Source: Corythucha ciliata | Taxonomy: Eukaryota > Arthropoda > Insecta > Hemiptera > Tingidae | Assembly: GCA_038030265.1 (NCBI GenBank) | Contig: CM075943.1 | Span: 38,750,001-38,814,000, forward strand | DNA: 64,000 nt | Reading direction: 5' to 3' | Shown: in pieces, positions 10,540 through 21,359 of the stretch | Numbering within the stretch: the first letter of the stretch is position 1 | How the letters are laid out: every line of letters starts with the position of its first letter | The notes under the pieces: model-generated | What the model was told of the DNA's origin: nothing | The model's input: only the letters and a program-made list of their open reading frames with translations | The model's database searches: none | Position numbers and translations under genes: made by a program

Positions 10540-12261
10540 TTGTTTTGTTTTTTTTTGTTTTTAATTAAAATTACAAAATTTACCCTGATTTTCATAGCAC
10601 ACGAAAGTTAGTTTTCACACATTTCTTCTTGTTATAACTTACATTAAAATGTGGTAGGTAAAATGAAAAAGGGATTTCTTACTATCTTTTGTTTTATAGC
10701 TTAATCTTGTTTTGTAAGTGAAACATTCGAAAAATTGAGTAAAATTGAAAATAAATCCAAGAAATGAAATAATATCAAAAGTTACAAGCTGTTGTTGTGT
10801 TAAACATAAAAATTATCTTCAAAAATTATTGACAATGTTTTTTGTATTGTTTTTTGTTGTTGTTTTGGTTTTATTGTTGTTTTTTTGTGTTTTTTTGTTT
10901 TTAATTTTTAAAAAATTACCGTGATTTTCATCGCACATGAAAATTAGTTTTCACACATTTCTTCTTGTTAACTTACATTAAAATGTGGTAGGTAAAATTA
11001 AAAAGGGATTTCTTACAATATTTTGTTTTATGGCTTAGTTTTGTTTTGTAAGTGAGAAATTCGAAAAATCGAATAAAAAAATCCAAGAAATGAAATAATA
11101 TCAAACTTTACAAGCAATTGTTATGTTGAACATAAAACATATATTCAAAATTGATTGACAATGTTTTTTGTTGTTATTTTATTTATTTATTTATTTAGTT
11201 GTTTTTTTTTTTTGTTTTTTTTTTGTATTTAATTAAAATTACAAAATTTACCTCAATTTTCATTGCACACGAAAGTTAGTTTTCACATATTTCTTTTTGT
11301 TAACTTACATTAAAATGTGGTAGGTAAAATGAAAAAGGGATTCCTTACTATCTTTTGTTTTGTAGCTTAATTTTGTTTTGTAAGTGAAACATTCGAAAAA
11401 TTGAGTAAAATTGAAAATAAATCCAAGAAATGAAATAATATCAAAAATTACAAGCATTTGTTGTGATAACATAAAAAATAACTTCAAAATTTATTGACAA
11501 TGTTTTTTGTTTTGTTTTTTGTTGTTGTTTTGGTTTTGTTGTTGTTTTTTTGTGTTTTTTTTGTTTTTAATTTTTAAAAAATTACCTTGATTTTCATCGC
11601 ACATGAAAATTAGTTTTCACACATTTCTTCTTGTTAACTTACATTAAAATGTGGTAGGTAAAATTAAAAAGGGATTTCTTACAATATTTTGTTTTATGGC
11701 TTAGTTTTGTTTTGTAAGTGAGAAATTCGAAAAATCGAATAAAAAAATCCAAGAAATGAAATAATATCAAACTTTACAAGCAATTGTTATGTTGAACATA
11801 AAACATATATTCAAAATTGATTGACAATGTTTTTTGTTGTTATTTTATTTATTTATTTATTTTGTTGTTTTGTTTTTTTGTTTTTTTTTTTTGTATTTAA
11901 TTAAAATTACAAAATTTACCTCAATTTTCATTGCACACGAAAGTTAGTTTTCACATATTTCTTTTTGTTAACTTACATTAAAATGTGGTAGGTAAAATGA
12001 AAAAGGGATTCCTTACTATCTTTTGTTTTGTAGCTTAATTTTGTTTTGTAAGTGAAACATTCGAAAAATTGAGTAAAATTGAAAATAAATCCAAGAAATG
12101 AAATAATATCAAAAATTACAAGCATTTGTTGTGATAACATAAAAAATAACTTCAAAATTTATTGACAATGTTTTTTTTTGTTTTGTTTTTTTTGTTGTTT
12201 TGTTTTTGTGTTTTTTTTTTGTTTTTAATTAAAATTAAAAAATTTACCTTGATTTTCATTG
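10540..12261 (+). repeat. 334-bp AT-rich satellite with alternating A/B monomers
   Basis: The phrase GATTTTCAT or AATTTTCAT plus its GCACA context recurs at 10591, 10927, 11259, 11593, 11927 and 12255, spacings of 336, 332, 334, 334 and 328. Odd and even monomers differ consistently: AATTAAAATTACAAAATTT with CACACGAAAGTTAG, versus TTTTTAAAAAATTACC with CACATGAAAATTAG. The true period is thus a dimer of 668 (11259 to 11927 is exactly 668). One more partial monomer lies at 9100-9319 inside the first 1,440-bp copy. Very T-rich, with a TTGTTTTTTG motif. The array ends abruptly at the reversed 156-bp array. No coding. Confidence 0.88.
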
Positions 12262-12700
12262 CAACATGACCTGTGAGGACAAGTACTATTACTTTTGAGT
12301 AACTATTACGTAAAGTGCCATTAAAAGATACTGGAATTGCATAGCAGTATACGTGTCAATTTGCAGCTCTCCATCGTCATTTCACATATGGAATCCGCAA
12401 GCTTTTATTGGAATCCGCAACATGACCTGTGGGGACAAGTACTAGTACTTTTGAGTAACTATTACGTAAAGTGCCATTAAAAGTTACTGGTATGGTATAA
12501 CAGTATACGAGTCAATTTGCAGCTCTCTATCCTCATTTCACATATGGAATCCGCAATTTTTTATTGGAATCCGCAACATGACCTGTGGGGACAAGTACTA
12601 GTACTTTTGAGTAACTATTACGTAAAGTGCCATTAAAAGTTACTGGAATGGCATAGCAGTATACGTGTCAATTAGCAGCTCTCTATCGTCATTTCACATT
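12262..12700 (-). repeat. Right array of the 156-bp repeat, inverted
   Basis: Reverse-strand copies of the unit at 3305-3708. CATGACCTGTG begins at 12265, 12421 and 12577, exactly 156 apart. It includes GGAATCCGCAA and, in two of the three units, the palindrome AAGTACTAGTACTT. The last unit is cut at CACAT by the TIR element 12703-14678 and resumes at 14679 with ATGGAATCCGCAAGC. Confidence 0.9.
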
Positions 12701-12702
12701 CG

Positions 12703-14678
12703 GGGCCGTATTCAGAAACCAACCTTTACGTCCCCTTAGGAGCTCCTTTAGTTAAGGTTCCTTTAGCGATTCCTTTAAAAATCGTATTCAGAAACGTTCC
12801 TTTAGAGTTCCTCGGCAGTTCCTTTAGCTAAAGGGGCCTTAAAGCAAATAAACAATGAAAATATGCTTTTAATGGTGACTGTACGCTTTATCATGTGAAA
12901 CCTCTCGCTATTTACGCCTTCAAAAGCACATTAGTTATCAAAATTGTATGAAATGTCAGCCTATTAACATTGCGTAATTTTAATTTATTGATGAGCGTGG
13001 ACAAGTTCAAGATCGAAGAGAACCGTAAAGTTTGTGCGGAAAGCGGCCATTGTCCCACAAGGGAATGCCCTGCTGGAGACTGCGTGATCGAGCAACGGCT
13101 ACGGTTCTATTTTGGAAAATTCGACTGCTGTCAATCGAACGTAGCCAACGGGTGACAACGTCTACAAATTCCATCCTTGGGCCGCAAAACACAACTACTT
13201 TGAGACTCATCCAGACTCCTGTCACCTACGGAGACTTTAAGCGGAGTATATGTGCACAATAATTGCAGCCTACGACACCGGGGAAACCAACCAATCTGAA
13301 AAATGGAAAGGATGATTCTCTCACTCTTTGGCCACTAGGAAAATATATAAGCTGTTTTTTTAGCCCCGCTATGCTTTCACTTCCTTTATGTTCACGATAC
13401 CACCGGCGTCACCGGTTGGCTGACACCTCGTAGGTCACAAAACTGTCTGCGAGGGCCGTTGCTCGGTACCTACGAGGAATGAGTTTGTCCAGTGAATTTC
13501 GAAGGAAATGTAACGCTCTTCAACTTGTGACTCAGAAGACGTTTTCGTGGAACGCGCAGTATTCGAGTGATAGACAAAAATCCGTTTAAAACTCCGGGGG
13601 GAAAACGCAGTTTTCTGCCCCCACTGAAGTTCTAAAGAGGAGTTCTGGATGAAAGAGAAGCCTTTTAGCTCCAGGGGGCCTCACGAGGTGGCGCCGACAA
13701 CGATGAGCGAGGGCTTTCGAGCGCCCTTGCGACTGGGGCATTATTCCGAACGGTCGGGAAGAAAATGCCGCAAGAGGGATCCAGGAACCCCGTATAAGAA
13801 ATAACATTACCCCTTCGTGGGAACCACACTTACGGCATTTTTTCCTGACACCTCTGACCACCCGCACTGGCACTGGCACTGGCACTGGGGTCTTTTCCTG
13901 GCCCCTGCTCTGGCCGCGGTAGTGAGCTAGAGGTCGAAACGGTGCCACTCACCGTGCACTTTGACGAAATAATTATTTTCAGGCCTATAAATTATTTATT
14001 TTGGCCTAGGTTCCAATCCCGTACAAAACGAAAATAATGAAATAGATAGGACGGTCACACTTGAAACACAAGGGGAGACACAACACAAAAAAGATAAATT
14101 GACAAATCGTGGTATGGGACCGTCACTTGAAGATTTCCCGTCGCGTAAATTCTCAGTAATTTGTGAAAGTTTGACAGCCGTAGAGAAACTTGAACCCTTC
14201 AGTCGGTCGACGCTCGACGGATCAAAATCACAACGTTTCAAACAGTCTGATCTGACCGAAACGAGACCTTTTGGAGAACCGAACTGGATTCAGATAGTGT
14301 GCTTCTTCTGTGTCGCTCATTACGCCATTGGAGATCCGAAATAAGATTGAGCGAGTCGAAAAACACAATAAATTCTCACATTTACCGAGGGAAAATGATT
14401 ACAGTAGAAACACTACAACACAAGACAAGGCTTAAAGGAACTGTAAAGGAAGCTCCCGAGCTTCCTTAGAGTTATCATAAGTATAACCAGCAAATAACAT
14501 TCTTTAAAGGAACCACGAAGGTAAAAGTGGCTTTGTGAATACAATTTTTTCATGCCTTAAAGAACTCCTTTACAGTTCCTTAGCCAATGCGGATAAGGTT
14601 GGTTTCTGAATACAAATTCCTGCTATAAGGAGCCACAAAGGTTAAGGTCTCGTAAAGGTGCGTTTCTGAATACGGCCC
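12703..14678. mobile_element. Harbinger-like TIR element, non-autonomous, about 1.98 kb
   Basis: Starts GGGCCGTATTCAGAAAC and ends GTTTCTGAATACGGCCC (perfect 17-base TIR), with subterminal motifs repeated in both ends: CCTTTACG, AAGGTTCC, and an internal second GTATTCAGAAAC near each end (about 12787 and 14608). It interrupts one 156-bp unit. The same TIR at 23636-23913 is flanked by TTA on both sides, the PIF/Harbinger signature; here the flanks do not show a clean TTA. The interior (12860-13570) has no transposase. It carries a nested foldback (13580-13955). Confidence 0.75.
13580..13955. mobile_element. Foldback sequence related to the MITE at 437-574
   Basis: The core arms GGGAAGAAAATGCCGCAAG (13756-13774) and CTTACGGCATTTTTTCCTGA (13829-13848) enclose GGGATCCAGGAACCCCGTAT and AAGAAATAACATTA, collinear with the reverse complement of 461-552. 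CCAGGGGGCCT also recurs (13671). Outer arms here are longer and include a CACTGG/TGGCAC minisatellite (13865-13890). The 120-residue minus-strand open frame across it is a by-product. Confidence 0.6.
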
Positions 14679-14716
14679 ATGGAATCCGCAAGCTTTTATT
14701 GGAATCCGCAACATGA
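14679..14716 (-). repeat. Outer end of the right 156-bp array
   Basis: ATGGAATCCGCAAGC and GGAATCCGCAACATGAG continue the unit broken by the TIR element. This outer edge corresponds to the left-array edge at about 3305 (TTGCAGATTCCACAAAAGC), so the inverted block spans roughly 3305-14716. Confidence 0.75.
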
Positions 14717-14828
14717 GGGTCTACTAAGGCCTTACTCAGTTTTGGCCCATTCGCAAACTGTGTGTATCAAATTTTGGCTTTTTCAAACCCTGTTTTCGCG
14801 TATTTTTTAAAAACAACATTCAGTGGCC

Positions 14829-15293
14829 TTAAGCTTTGGTTTCCTAGAAAAGTAGTGCCGTAATATTACGGTAGAAAATTTCCCTTTTTAAATCAAGCCA
14901 TAGTTGCCTAGATAGCGGTAAACAGAAAGCGGCACCGCTTCCATCGCGACGGTGGTGATAAACGTTTTTTCCCTCGTAGTTCCAACTATTTGGTAGTATT
15001 TTCTTTAAACATCAGAGTAGAGTCGTTTTCGGACGGTATTATTTACGATTTCATCACCGTCTAGCACCCAGGTAGTTTTCACGCTCATTGTAAACAAAAA
15101 ACGTTCACGGTCACCGTCAAAAACCGTCAATCACCGTCACAGTCACGAACGGCCGTCTCATTCGAAGCGGTGCCGCTGTCATGCTGACCGAACTTTACTC
15201 TCTAGGCAACTACTGGCGTGATTTAAAAGGGTTTTTTTCCACCGCTATATTACGGCACCGGTTTTCTAGGAAACCAAGGCTTTAGCTCTTTCT
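14829..15293. mobile_element. Palindromic MITE, about 465 bp
   Basis: The left arm runs from CTTAAGCTTTGGTTTCC through GTGCCGTAATATTACGG to TTGCCTAGATAG (14829-14917). It is matched inverted by CTCTAGGCAACTA through ATATTACGGCAC to GGAAACCAAGGCTT (15203-15293). Pairing continues inward through AGCGGCACCGCTT (14938) and AAGCGGTGCCGCT (15167). The right arm also marks the start of the 1.31-kb tandem duplication. Confidence 0.7.
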
Positions 15294-17880
15294 AAAATCA
15301 GCTACGCAGATTTCGCTACCTAGTTTAAAAACAAAATTGTGGCTCTTTAAAAAATTGCTGATTTGACTCGTTCAAACCAAATTTAGACGTTTTTGCTAGA
15401 AAAATCTGTGGAACCTAATTTTACGGATTTGGCTTCTTCAAGTCAGAAGTGCATGAACCCCCACCCCCACCCAACAACTCATGATTCAGGCCCTTTGACT
15501 TTCCATCAGCCATATTTTTGCTTTTATTTCTCGCGAATAGCCTAGTTACGATTGTTTCGTGAAGTCTCCCCTCGCCCCTTCAATTTGTGTCATTTGTCCA
15601 AAGGAGCGTTGAATTCAAATTTTAAAAGAAGAAAAAATAAAAAGTCCGTCCGTCGTCCTGGACTTTATTTGCTGTACTGAAGGATCCGTTCGTTATTCTA
15701 CGTGATTTAGGTAGGTGATGGATAGTAAATTTTTAGGTCCGGCTTGTCCATTGTTAAGTAAACCGTATTTTTAAGGGGCTTAAGTTGCCCTTTTTGAAGA
15801 CGCATAACCAACCTGATGCTCTGCAGCCCCGGTCTTAAAAAGTAGTCACCCGGATAATAATTATTATCACTTTTGTTGTACTTCTCGGGATACTCCTAAA
15901 GGAGTTTTTTTAAATTAAAAAAGGACGGCTCAGGGTTTCTTTACCTGGATCCGTTAATCGACTCAATCAAGATGTCTGTTAACCCTTATTTATGGCGTCC
16001 CTTTTCTGTGCATACGGATTTGAAAGTCATTCTTAATGTGTGTAGTTCCTCGACAATGGTTGAAAAATAAAGACGGCTACCCCCGTACGGCAATATATCA
16101 CACCAATCTAATGAATAAACCTCGTAATTCCCAGAGACGTAAAAATAACTCGGGGTATATAGGGGCATTAAGATCATTCCTGGACCGAGGAAAATAAAAC
16201 ACCCTGGGAATCAAACCATCTATCTTACCACAATGTTGGAAATAGAAGTTTTAAGATCCTTTCTTGCTTTTCTTCATTCATATCCATCTTCCTTCTTCAT
16301 CGTCCAATCATTCTTTAATTCATTTTCCCCCTCACTTCACCCGATCCCATGTTTTCCCCCACCCGAAACCGATTTTTTTTTTTTCACAGGACCAGCTTGT
16401 TTAACTCATGGGAAGGGTAACAGCCAGTGAAGTAGAGGTAACGACACTTTCTATAATAGTTACTTTCCTTTCCAGTCCTCGCAGTTGATGAGAGATAACC
16501 ATGACCACCCTTAGCGTTGTTTCACGTAAGTCTTATTTTTCTTTTCACGCTCTTTTTTTCGACAACACAACAGGTTTTCTAGGAAACCAAGGCTTTAGCT
16601 CTTTCTAAATTCAGCTTCGCAGATTTCGCTACCTAGTTCTAAAAACTAAATTGTGGCTCTTTAATAAATTGCGGATTTGTCTCGTTCAAACCAAATTTAG
16701 ACGTTTTTGCTAGAAAAATCTGTGGAACCTAATTTTACGGATTTGGCTTCTTCAAGTCAGAAGTGCATGAACCCCCCCCCCCACCCAACAACTCTTGATT
16801 CAGGCCCTTTGACTTTCCATCAGCCATATTTTTGCTTTTATTTCTCGCGAATAGCCTAGTTACGATCGTTTCGTGAAGTCTCCCCTCGCCCCTTCAATTT
16901 ATGTCATTTGTCCAAAGGAGCGTGGAATTCAAATTTTAAAAGAAGAAAAAATAAAAAGTCCGTCCGTCGTCCTGGACTTTATTTGCTGTGCTGAAGGATC
17001 CGTTCGTTATTCTACGTGATTTAGGTAGGTAATGGATAGTAAATTTTTAGGTCCGGCTTGTCCATTGTTAAGTAAACCGTATTTTTAAGGGGCTTAAGTT
17101 GCCCTTTTTGAAGACGCATAACCAACCTGATGCTCTGCAGCCCCGGTCTTAAAAAGTAGTCACCCGGATAATAATTATTATCACTTTTGTTGTACTTCTC
17201 GGGATACTCCTAAAGGAGTTTTTTTAAATTAAAAAAGGACGGCTCAGGGTTTCTTTACCTGGATCCGTTAATCGACTCAATCAAGATGTCTGTTAACCCT
17301 TATTTATGGCGTCCCTTTTCTGTGCATACGGATTTGAAAGTCATTCTTAATGTGTGTAGTTCCTCGACAATGGTTGAAAAATAAAGACGGCTACCCCCGT
17401 ACGGCAATATATCACACCAATCTAATGAATAAACCTCGTAATTCCCAGAGACGTAAAAATAACTCGGGGTATATAGGGGCATTAAGATCATTCCTGGACC
17501 GAGGAAAATAAAACACCCTGGGAATCAAACCATCTATCTTACCACAATGTTGGAAATAGAAGTTTTAAGATCCTTTCTTGCTTTTCTTCATTCATATCCA
17601 TCTTCCTTCTTCATCGTCCAATCATTCTTTAATTCATTTTCCCCCTCACTTCACCCGATCCCATGTTTTCCCCCACCCGAAACCGATTTTTTTTTTTTCA
17701 CAGGACCAGCTTGTTTAACTCATGGGAAGGGTAACAGCCAGGGAAGTAGAGGTAACGACACTTTCTATAATAGTTACTTTCCTTTCCAGTCCTCGCAGTT
17801 GATGAGAGATAACCATGACCACCTTAGCGTTGTTTCACGTAAGTCTTATTTTTCTTTTCACGCTCTTTTTTTCGACAACA
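15261..17880 (+). repeat. 1.31-kb head-to-tail duplication
   Basis: 15261-16573 is repeated at 16574-17880 with scattered single-base differences (GTTGAATTC/GTGGAATTC, GTAGGTGATGG/GTAGGTAATGG, CCAGTGAAG/CCAGGGAAG) and small indels. The unit contains type-C degenerate repeat at its start, a pyrimidine-rich tract ending TTTCACAG (16377-16388) and a GTAAGT site 137 bases later. No open frame links these, so I do not call an exon. Confidence 0.88.
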
Positions 17881-18324
17881 ATAACAATAATACTATCCTC
17901 ATCAAAATGATTATCTATATGAATAAGAATAGAAATTAATTTAATAATAACAGTACCTTTTATTTTTCAAAATAAAAGGCTGTTCTAACGTACTTTATTC
18001 CTTCTGTTTCGAGTTATCTTATTTTTATTTTTGAACAGACATGTTAGTTGTAGACCCTTCCCGTTCCCGTTTTTTTGTTTGCACACTTGAAATCGAAGTT
18101 TGAATTATTCGCGTTACAACTTGTTGATTAACTAATTAGCCTCTTCTATCTAATTAAAGGACTTCATTCTTTTCAAACATACAAGAAGAATAGAAGGAAT
18201 ACTAAAATCTTTAAGTATTCTCTGTCGAAGGTTTCGGAATGAAGATTTTCGATTTAATATGCAATATACCTATACCTAGTCAATTTGTTTTATATACGAG
18301 GCTTGTGGAGACGGTGGCCTATAA
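17881..18324. other. AT-rich spacer
   Basis: No feature recognised. It begins with an AAT/AAC-rich tract. Confidence 0.5.
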
Positions 18325-18519
18325 GGGTCTTTTAGGTTTAGGGACAAGTTTGGTTCAATCCTGGCTCCAGTTTTAAACTTTGGCGAAGTTGATGATCTTA
18401 AACTTATTGGAAAGATACAACCGGGTCAGGTACGGTTGGATGCTGCAAGAAGATATAAAGGACGTACTTCTCTGGATATAGCGGAGGATAGAGATTTGTC
18501 AATGTATTTGAATAATTAG
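18325..18519 (+). CDS. Candidate 3' exon, unidentified
   Basis: A 64-codon open stretch ends in TAG at 18517. Its residues look protein-like: ILAPVLNFGEVDDLKL, IGKIQPGQVRLDAARR, YKGRTSLDIAEDRDLSMYLN. The tail GRTSLDIAEDRDLSMYL vaguely resembles the end of an ankyrin repeat (GRTPLDIA). There is no in-frame ATG before the conserved-looking part; an acceptor-like CTTTTAG at 18328-18334 would open the frame. It could be a last exon of a host gene, a retroposed fragment or chance. No function assigned. Confidence 0.3.
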   Translation, partial: GSFRFRDKFGSILAPVLNFGEVDDLKLIGKIQPGQVRLDAARRYKGRTSLDIAEDRDLSMYLNN

Positions 18520-18587
18520 GTAGGAGGTTCACTTGACTTCTTTCAGTTGTCTCTTGGCGGCGACGACGACCTTGTGATAAATAATTT

Positions 18588-18934
18588 TCAACCCTGTACG
18601 CGTTCCGTTTTAGAATCAGTCAAGAACACATTCCAAACCCTGCCAATGCACATCTCTAACGAAGAATTAAGTAATCGATGGTATAATAGCAGTGAATGTT
18701 GACAACCAGACGCTACGCGTGAGTGTGGCACAACTTTTTTTGTTCCAACTGGCTCAAGTTCATACATTTGAATAACAAAATAAAATGGCACTCCCGGTTT
18801 GATTTGTTGCTTCAAGTACCAAGCTCTGAAGTGGGGAAATGGAATCAAAGTATCTTTTGTTTTTATCGGCACGTTGACGAGATTGAAACACCAGCTATTT
18901 AATATGACCTCACCACCTAAACGAACTCTCCGCT
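18588..18934 (-). CDS. Candidate coding segment, unidentified
   Basis: On the minus strand a frame is open from a TAG just above 18934 down to TGA at 18588-18590, about 114 codons. It has no ATG in its first part (the first M-like start is GTG), so it would have to be an exon or a remnant. It reads SWCFNLVNVPIKTKDTLIPF, PHFRAWYLKQQIKPGVPFYF, VIQMYELEPVGTKKVVPH, with plausible hydrophobic/charged alternation and A/T third positions. I do not recognise the family. Confidence 0.25.
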
Positions 18935-20835
18935 ACGCCGTCTTATGAAAAAAACAAAAACATTTTTTTTTTTGCGTGTCCCAGATGCGTCTCTGGCCTA
19001 TCCCCCGAATGGTGGCCTACCCCCATTTCCGTATAAAACTATAAGGCACATCACATACTACCCATCCTCGTTTGGAATGCTCAGCAAAAATGTCCCCGCA
19101 TCTTTCCAAGACCTTCGTCTCTCGTCGGCTGTTCGACGGTGTACGTGGGACGAAAGAAGTGTATTTCACCTTAACCAGAACATTTTCTAATTTGACCCTC
19201 CCTCGTTTCTTTGTATAATTTTCTTTTATATACAAAAGAACAAATTAAAAAAGAGACGCGTAGCACGTTTATAGCACAGATTGCCCTCGTTTTAAACTTT
19301 TAAAACTCTACTTTTTGTTATTTTTTTTCTTTTTTTGTATTGCTGAGATGAGAAAGAAGAAAAAAAAAAAACCTGATTACTAACCATGTACCGTCCGTCT
19401 CTTTATTTAGAGCTGGAGGGACGCTTGTCCACCGCAATCACAATCGCAACGGTGATTCAATCAAGAGTCAGTACGAATAGTGGTGAAGCGAGTGAGCGGG
19501 CGAAGGGGCTTCGTGTTTTCTTTTAATTAACTTAACCCTCTCACACACGCTGTGGATAGTGCGGTGTTGTTGCGCACTGGTCAGGGGTGGAGGGGGTAGT
19601 AAGAGCACCAGGGAGGGCAATAAGAGATTTCGCGGATATTGCCAGGAATAAACGAGATCCGACGCCGTTACGTATTGCTCTCGAGTCAATTGTAATAAAT
19701 ACGCCGCTTCCTCATTGGGTTGGTGCTCCGCGTCGCACGTCCCTCTATTTATCACGCCACGACAATTTTCTGCCGTATATGCAACGGGGGGATTGAAACC
19801 CAAGATGTATGAGAAGGTGCTGAAAATCTCATTGCCACACACACACACACCCCCACCCACACTACTCATTCTCTCTTGAACGTGATAAACTGGTCTCTGA
19901 TTATTTCTCGAGTGAGATATTTACGAGAATACTTTCCCCAGTGAAAATTTATGTTGGAAAACGTCAAGAAGGCATGGATTAATAGTGTAAAACTCTTGAA
20001 TTAAAACAAAGTTTATATACCGAGAGGGACTTCCCCAGCACCCAACCACCCCTCAAAAAAGTTTTTCTGGAAATAAAATGTACGTCTAACTTTCAACGGG
20101 CACAGTATATAGCGCAGGCCGTCATTGTCACCTCTAAGAAAACTTTTCATTATAAAACTTGGTGGAGAAGAATGATCTTCACATGCGGTATTAAAGGGGA
20201 TAATTAAACTCGGAGCAATATTATTTCACCATCCCCCCCCCATACTATACTCTCCGCCCCTTACCATGCCAGAACCTTTTCCCCTGTCGTTTTTCAAGTC
20301 AAAAAGAGGGGAGGAAAGTCATTTTAAATGGTAATGCATTCTGTCGGAGATTTGCATGGGAGAGCCAGGAAAATTTTGCCGACTGCGTGGTTTGTGCCTG
20401 GATATCATTTCTAAACTACCTACCTCTATGTCCCTATCATCCTACCACTGTACCCCTACCGCTGCGTTTCGATATTTGCCTTTTTTTACACTGCTTTATC
20501 GGTAATCCGTCGATTTGTTTGTTTATTTATTTATCCGGCTGGAATCTACCGCCACAGGTACGGGTATAAAGGTGCAGGGGAGATGTCACGACAAATTCCT
20601 ATCCGACCCTCCCCCTTTTAAACAGATATTTTGTATTTCCGGATTGCCTGTTTGGGTTACCTTACAGATTGATTTGAATCGATGAATATGGAGCATGTCA
20701 GTGGTTACATTGGGAGAAACATGTACTTCTGCCGAATCTCTTTGAGTTATCTGTATAGTTTCAAGTCTCTCATAGTCAGTGTCGCGCCCAGAGTTGCCAG
20801 ACGCTCTGTGAAAGAAACCACGGCCGCTGAGAACT
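18935..20835. other. Gene-free stretch
   Basis: No supported gene. Holds poly(T)/poly(A) runs (18965, 19320, 19360), a CA microsatellite at 19837-19852 followed by a C-rich tract, and pyrimidine-rich sequence at 20420-20480. The open frames here lack coding character. Confidence 0.5.
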
Positions 20836-20839
20836 CCGG

Positions 20840-21345
20840 ACCCATTAAAAAGGCCATTCCGCGGGGTTGAGCTCATTTTAAAGAGCCATTTATGGGGTCT
20901 GGATCTTTTCAAAAACAAAATTTTGCATGGTTGGCCCATTCGAAATTGGCTCATTATAAACCAACTTGGCGGACCTGGCTGGCTACCAGACAAAACCGAA
21001 TTCCACGAAATGGTTCCACTGAAAACCATCCCGCCCCCCAGCAAGTTTGGGGCTTTCGGTGCTACAAAAAGCATGATGTGGCGCTGTTGACCATATTAAA
21101 AATCAATTTCTTGGTGTTGGCTCTTTTTAAAGAGCAGTTTTATGGGCCTGACACCTTTCAAAACAATTTCGCGGGTTTGAGTGACTCGAAAAACCAATTT
21201 AACGGGTTGGAACTCCTTCAAAAAATAAGTCTCGTGGAGGTGACTCGTTCAATCCCAATTTCGTGGGGCTGGTTTCCCTGCAGAAACAAACAAGATTTCG
21301 CGGGGTTGGCTGACTAAAAACAAGTTTGGCGACCCAAAAAAGCTG
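20840..21345 (+). repeat. Degenerate ~32-bp tandem repeat, type C
   Basis: More than twelve imperfect units of roughly AAAACCAATTTCGCGGG followed by TTGGCTCCTTCAA. Examples are AACAATTTCGCGGGTTTGAG (21161), ACCAATTTAACGGGTTGGAA (21196), TCCCAATTTCGTGGGGCTGG (21252) and GATTTCGCGGGGTTGGCTGA (21294). Unit length and sequence vary strongly. The long minus-strand frame 20586-21074 arises from this repeat and is not a gene. Related text occurs at 15275-15460 and 42530-43300. Confidence 0.75.
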
Positions 21346-21359
21346 CTAGTGCTGAATGT

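Larger units (their letters stand above)
7880..10760 (+). repeat. Perfect 1,440-bp head-to-tail duplication
   Basis: The segment 7880-9319 (LINE RT from the FADD motif through the poly(A) tail and 430 bases of flank) is repeated at 9320-10759. I see no substitution or indel between the copies; even the A16 and T-rich homopolymers match. The inner junction near 9319 joins satellite sequence (AAATAAATCCAA) to the RT sequence (TTGCGCAGTTTG), with only a base or two of shared sequence. Confidence 0.92.

Noticed and set aside
13586..13948. 120-residue minus-strand open frame with PVPVPV run
   Set aside because: Produced by a foldback and a CACTGG minisatellite.
16377..16525. Acceptor-like TTTTTTTTTTCACAG and donor-like GTAAGT suggesting an exon
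   Set aside because: No open frame joins them to neighbouring exons and the segment is a duplicated non-coding unit.
19468..19869. 133-residue minus-strand frame
   Set aside because: Rich in low-complexity and microsatellite sequence; no family motif and no supporting context.
20586..21074. 162-residue minus-strand open frame
   Set aside because: It lies on the type-C degenerate repeat and has no domain-like sequence.
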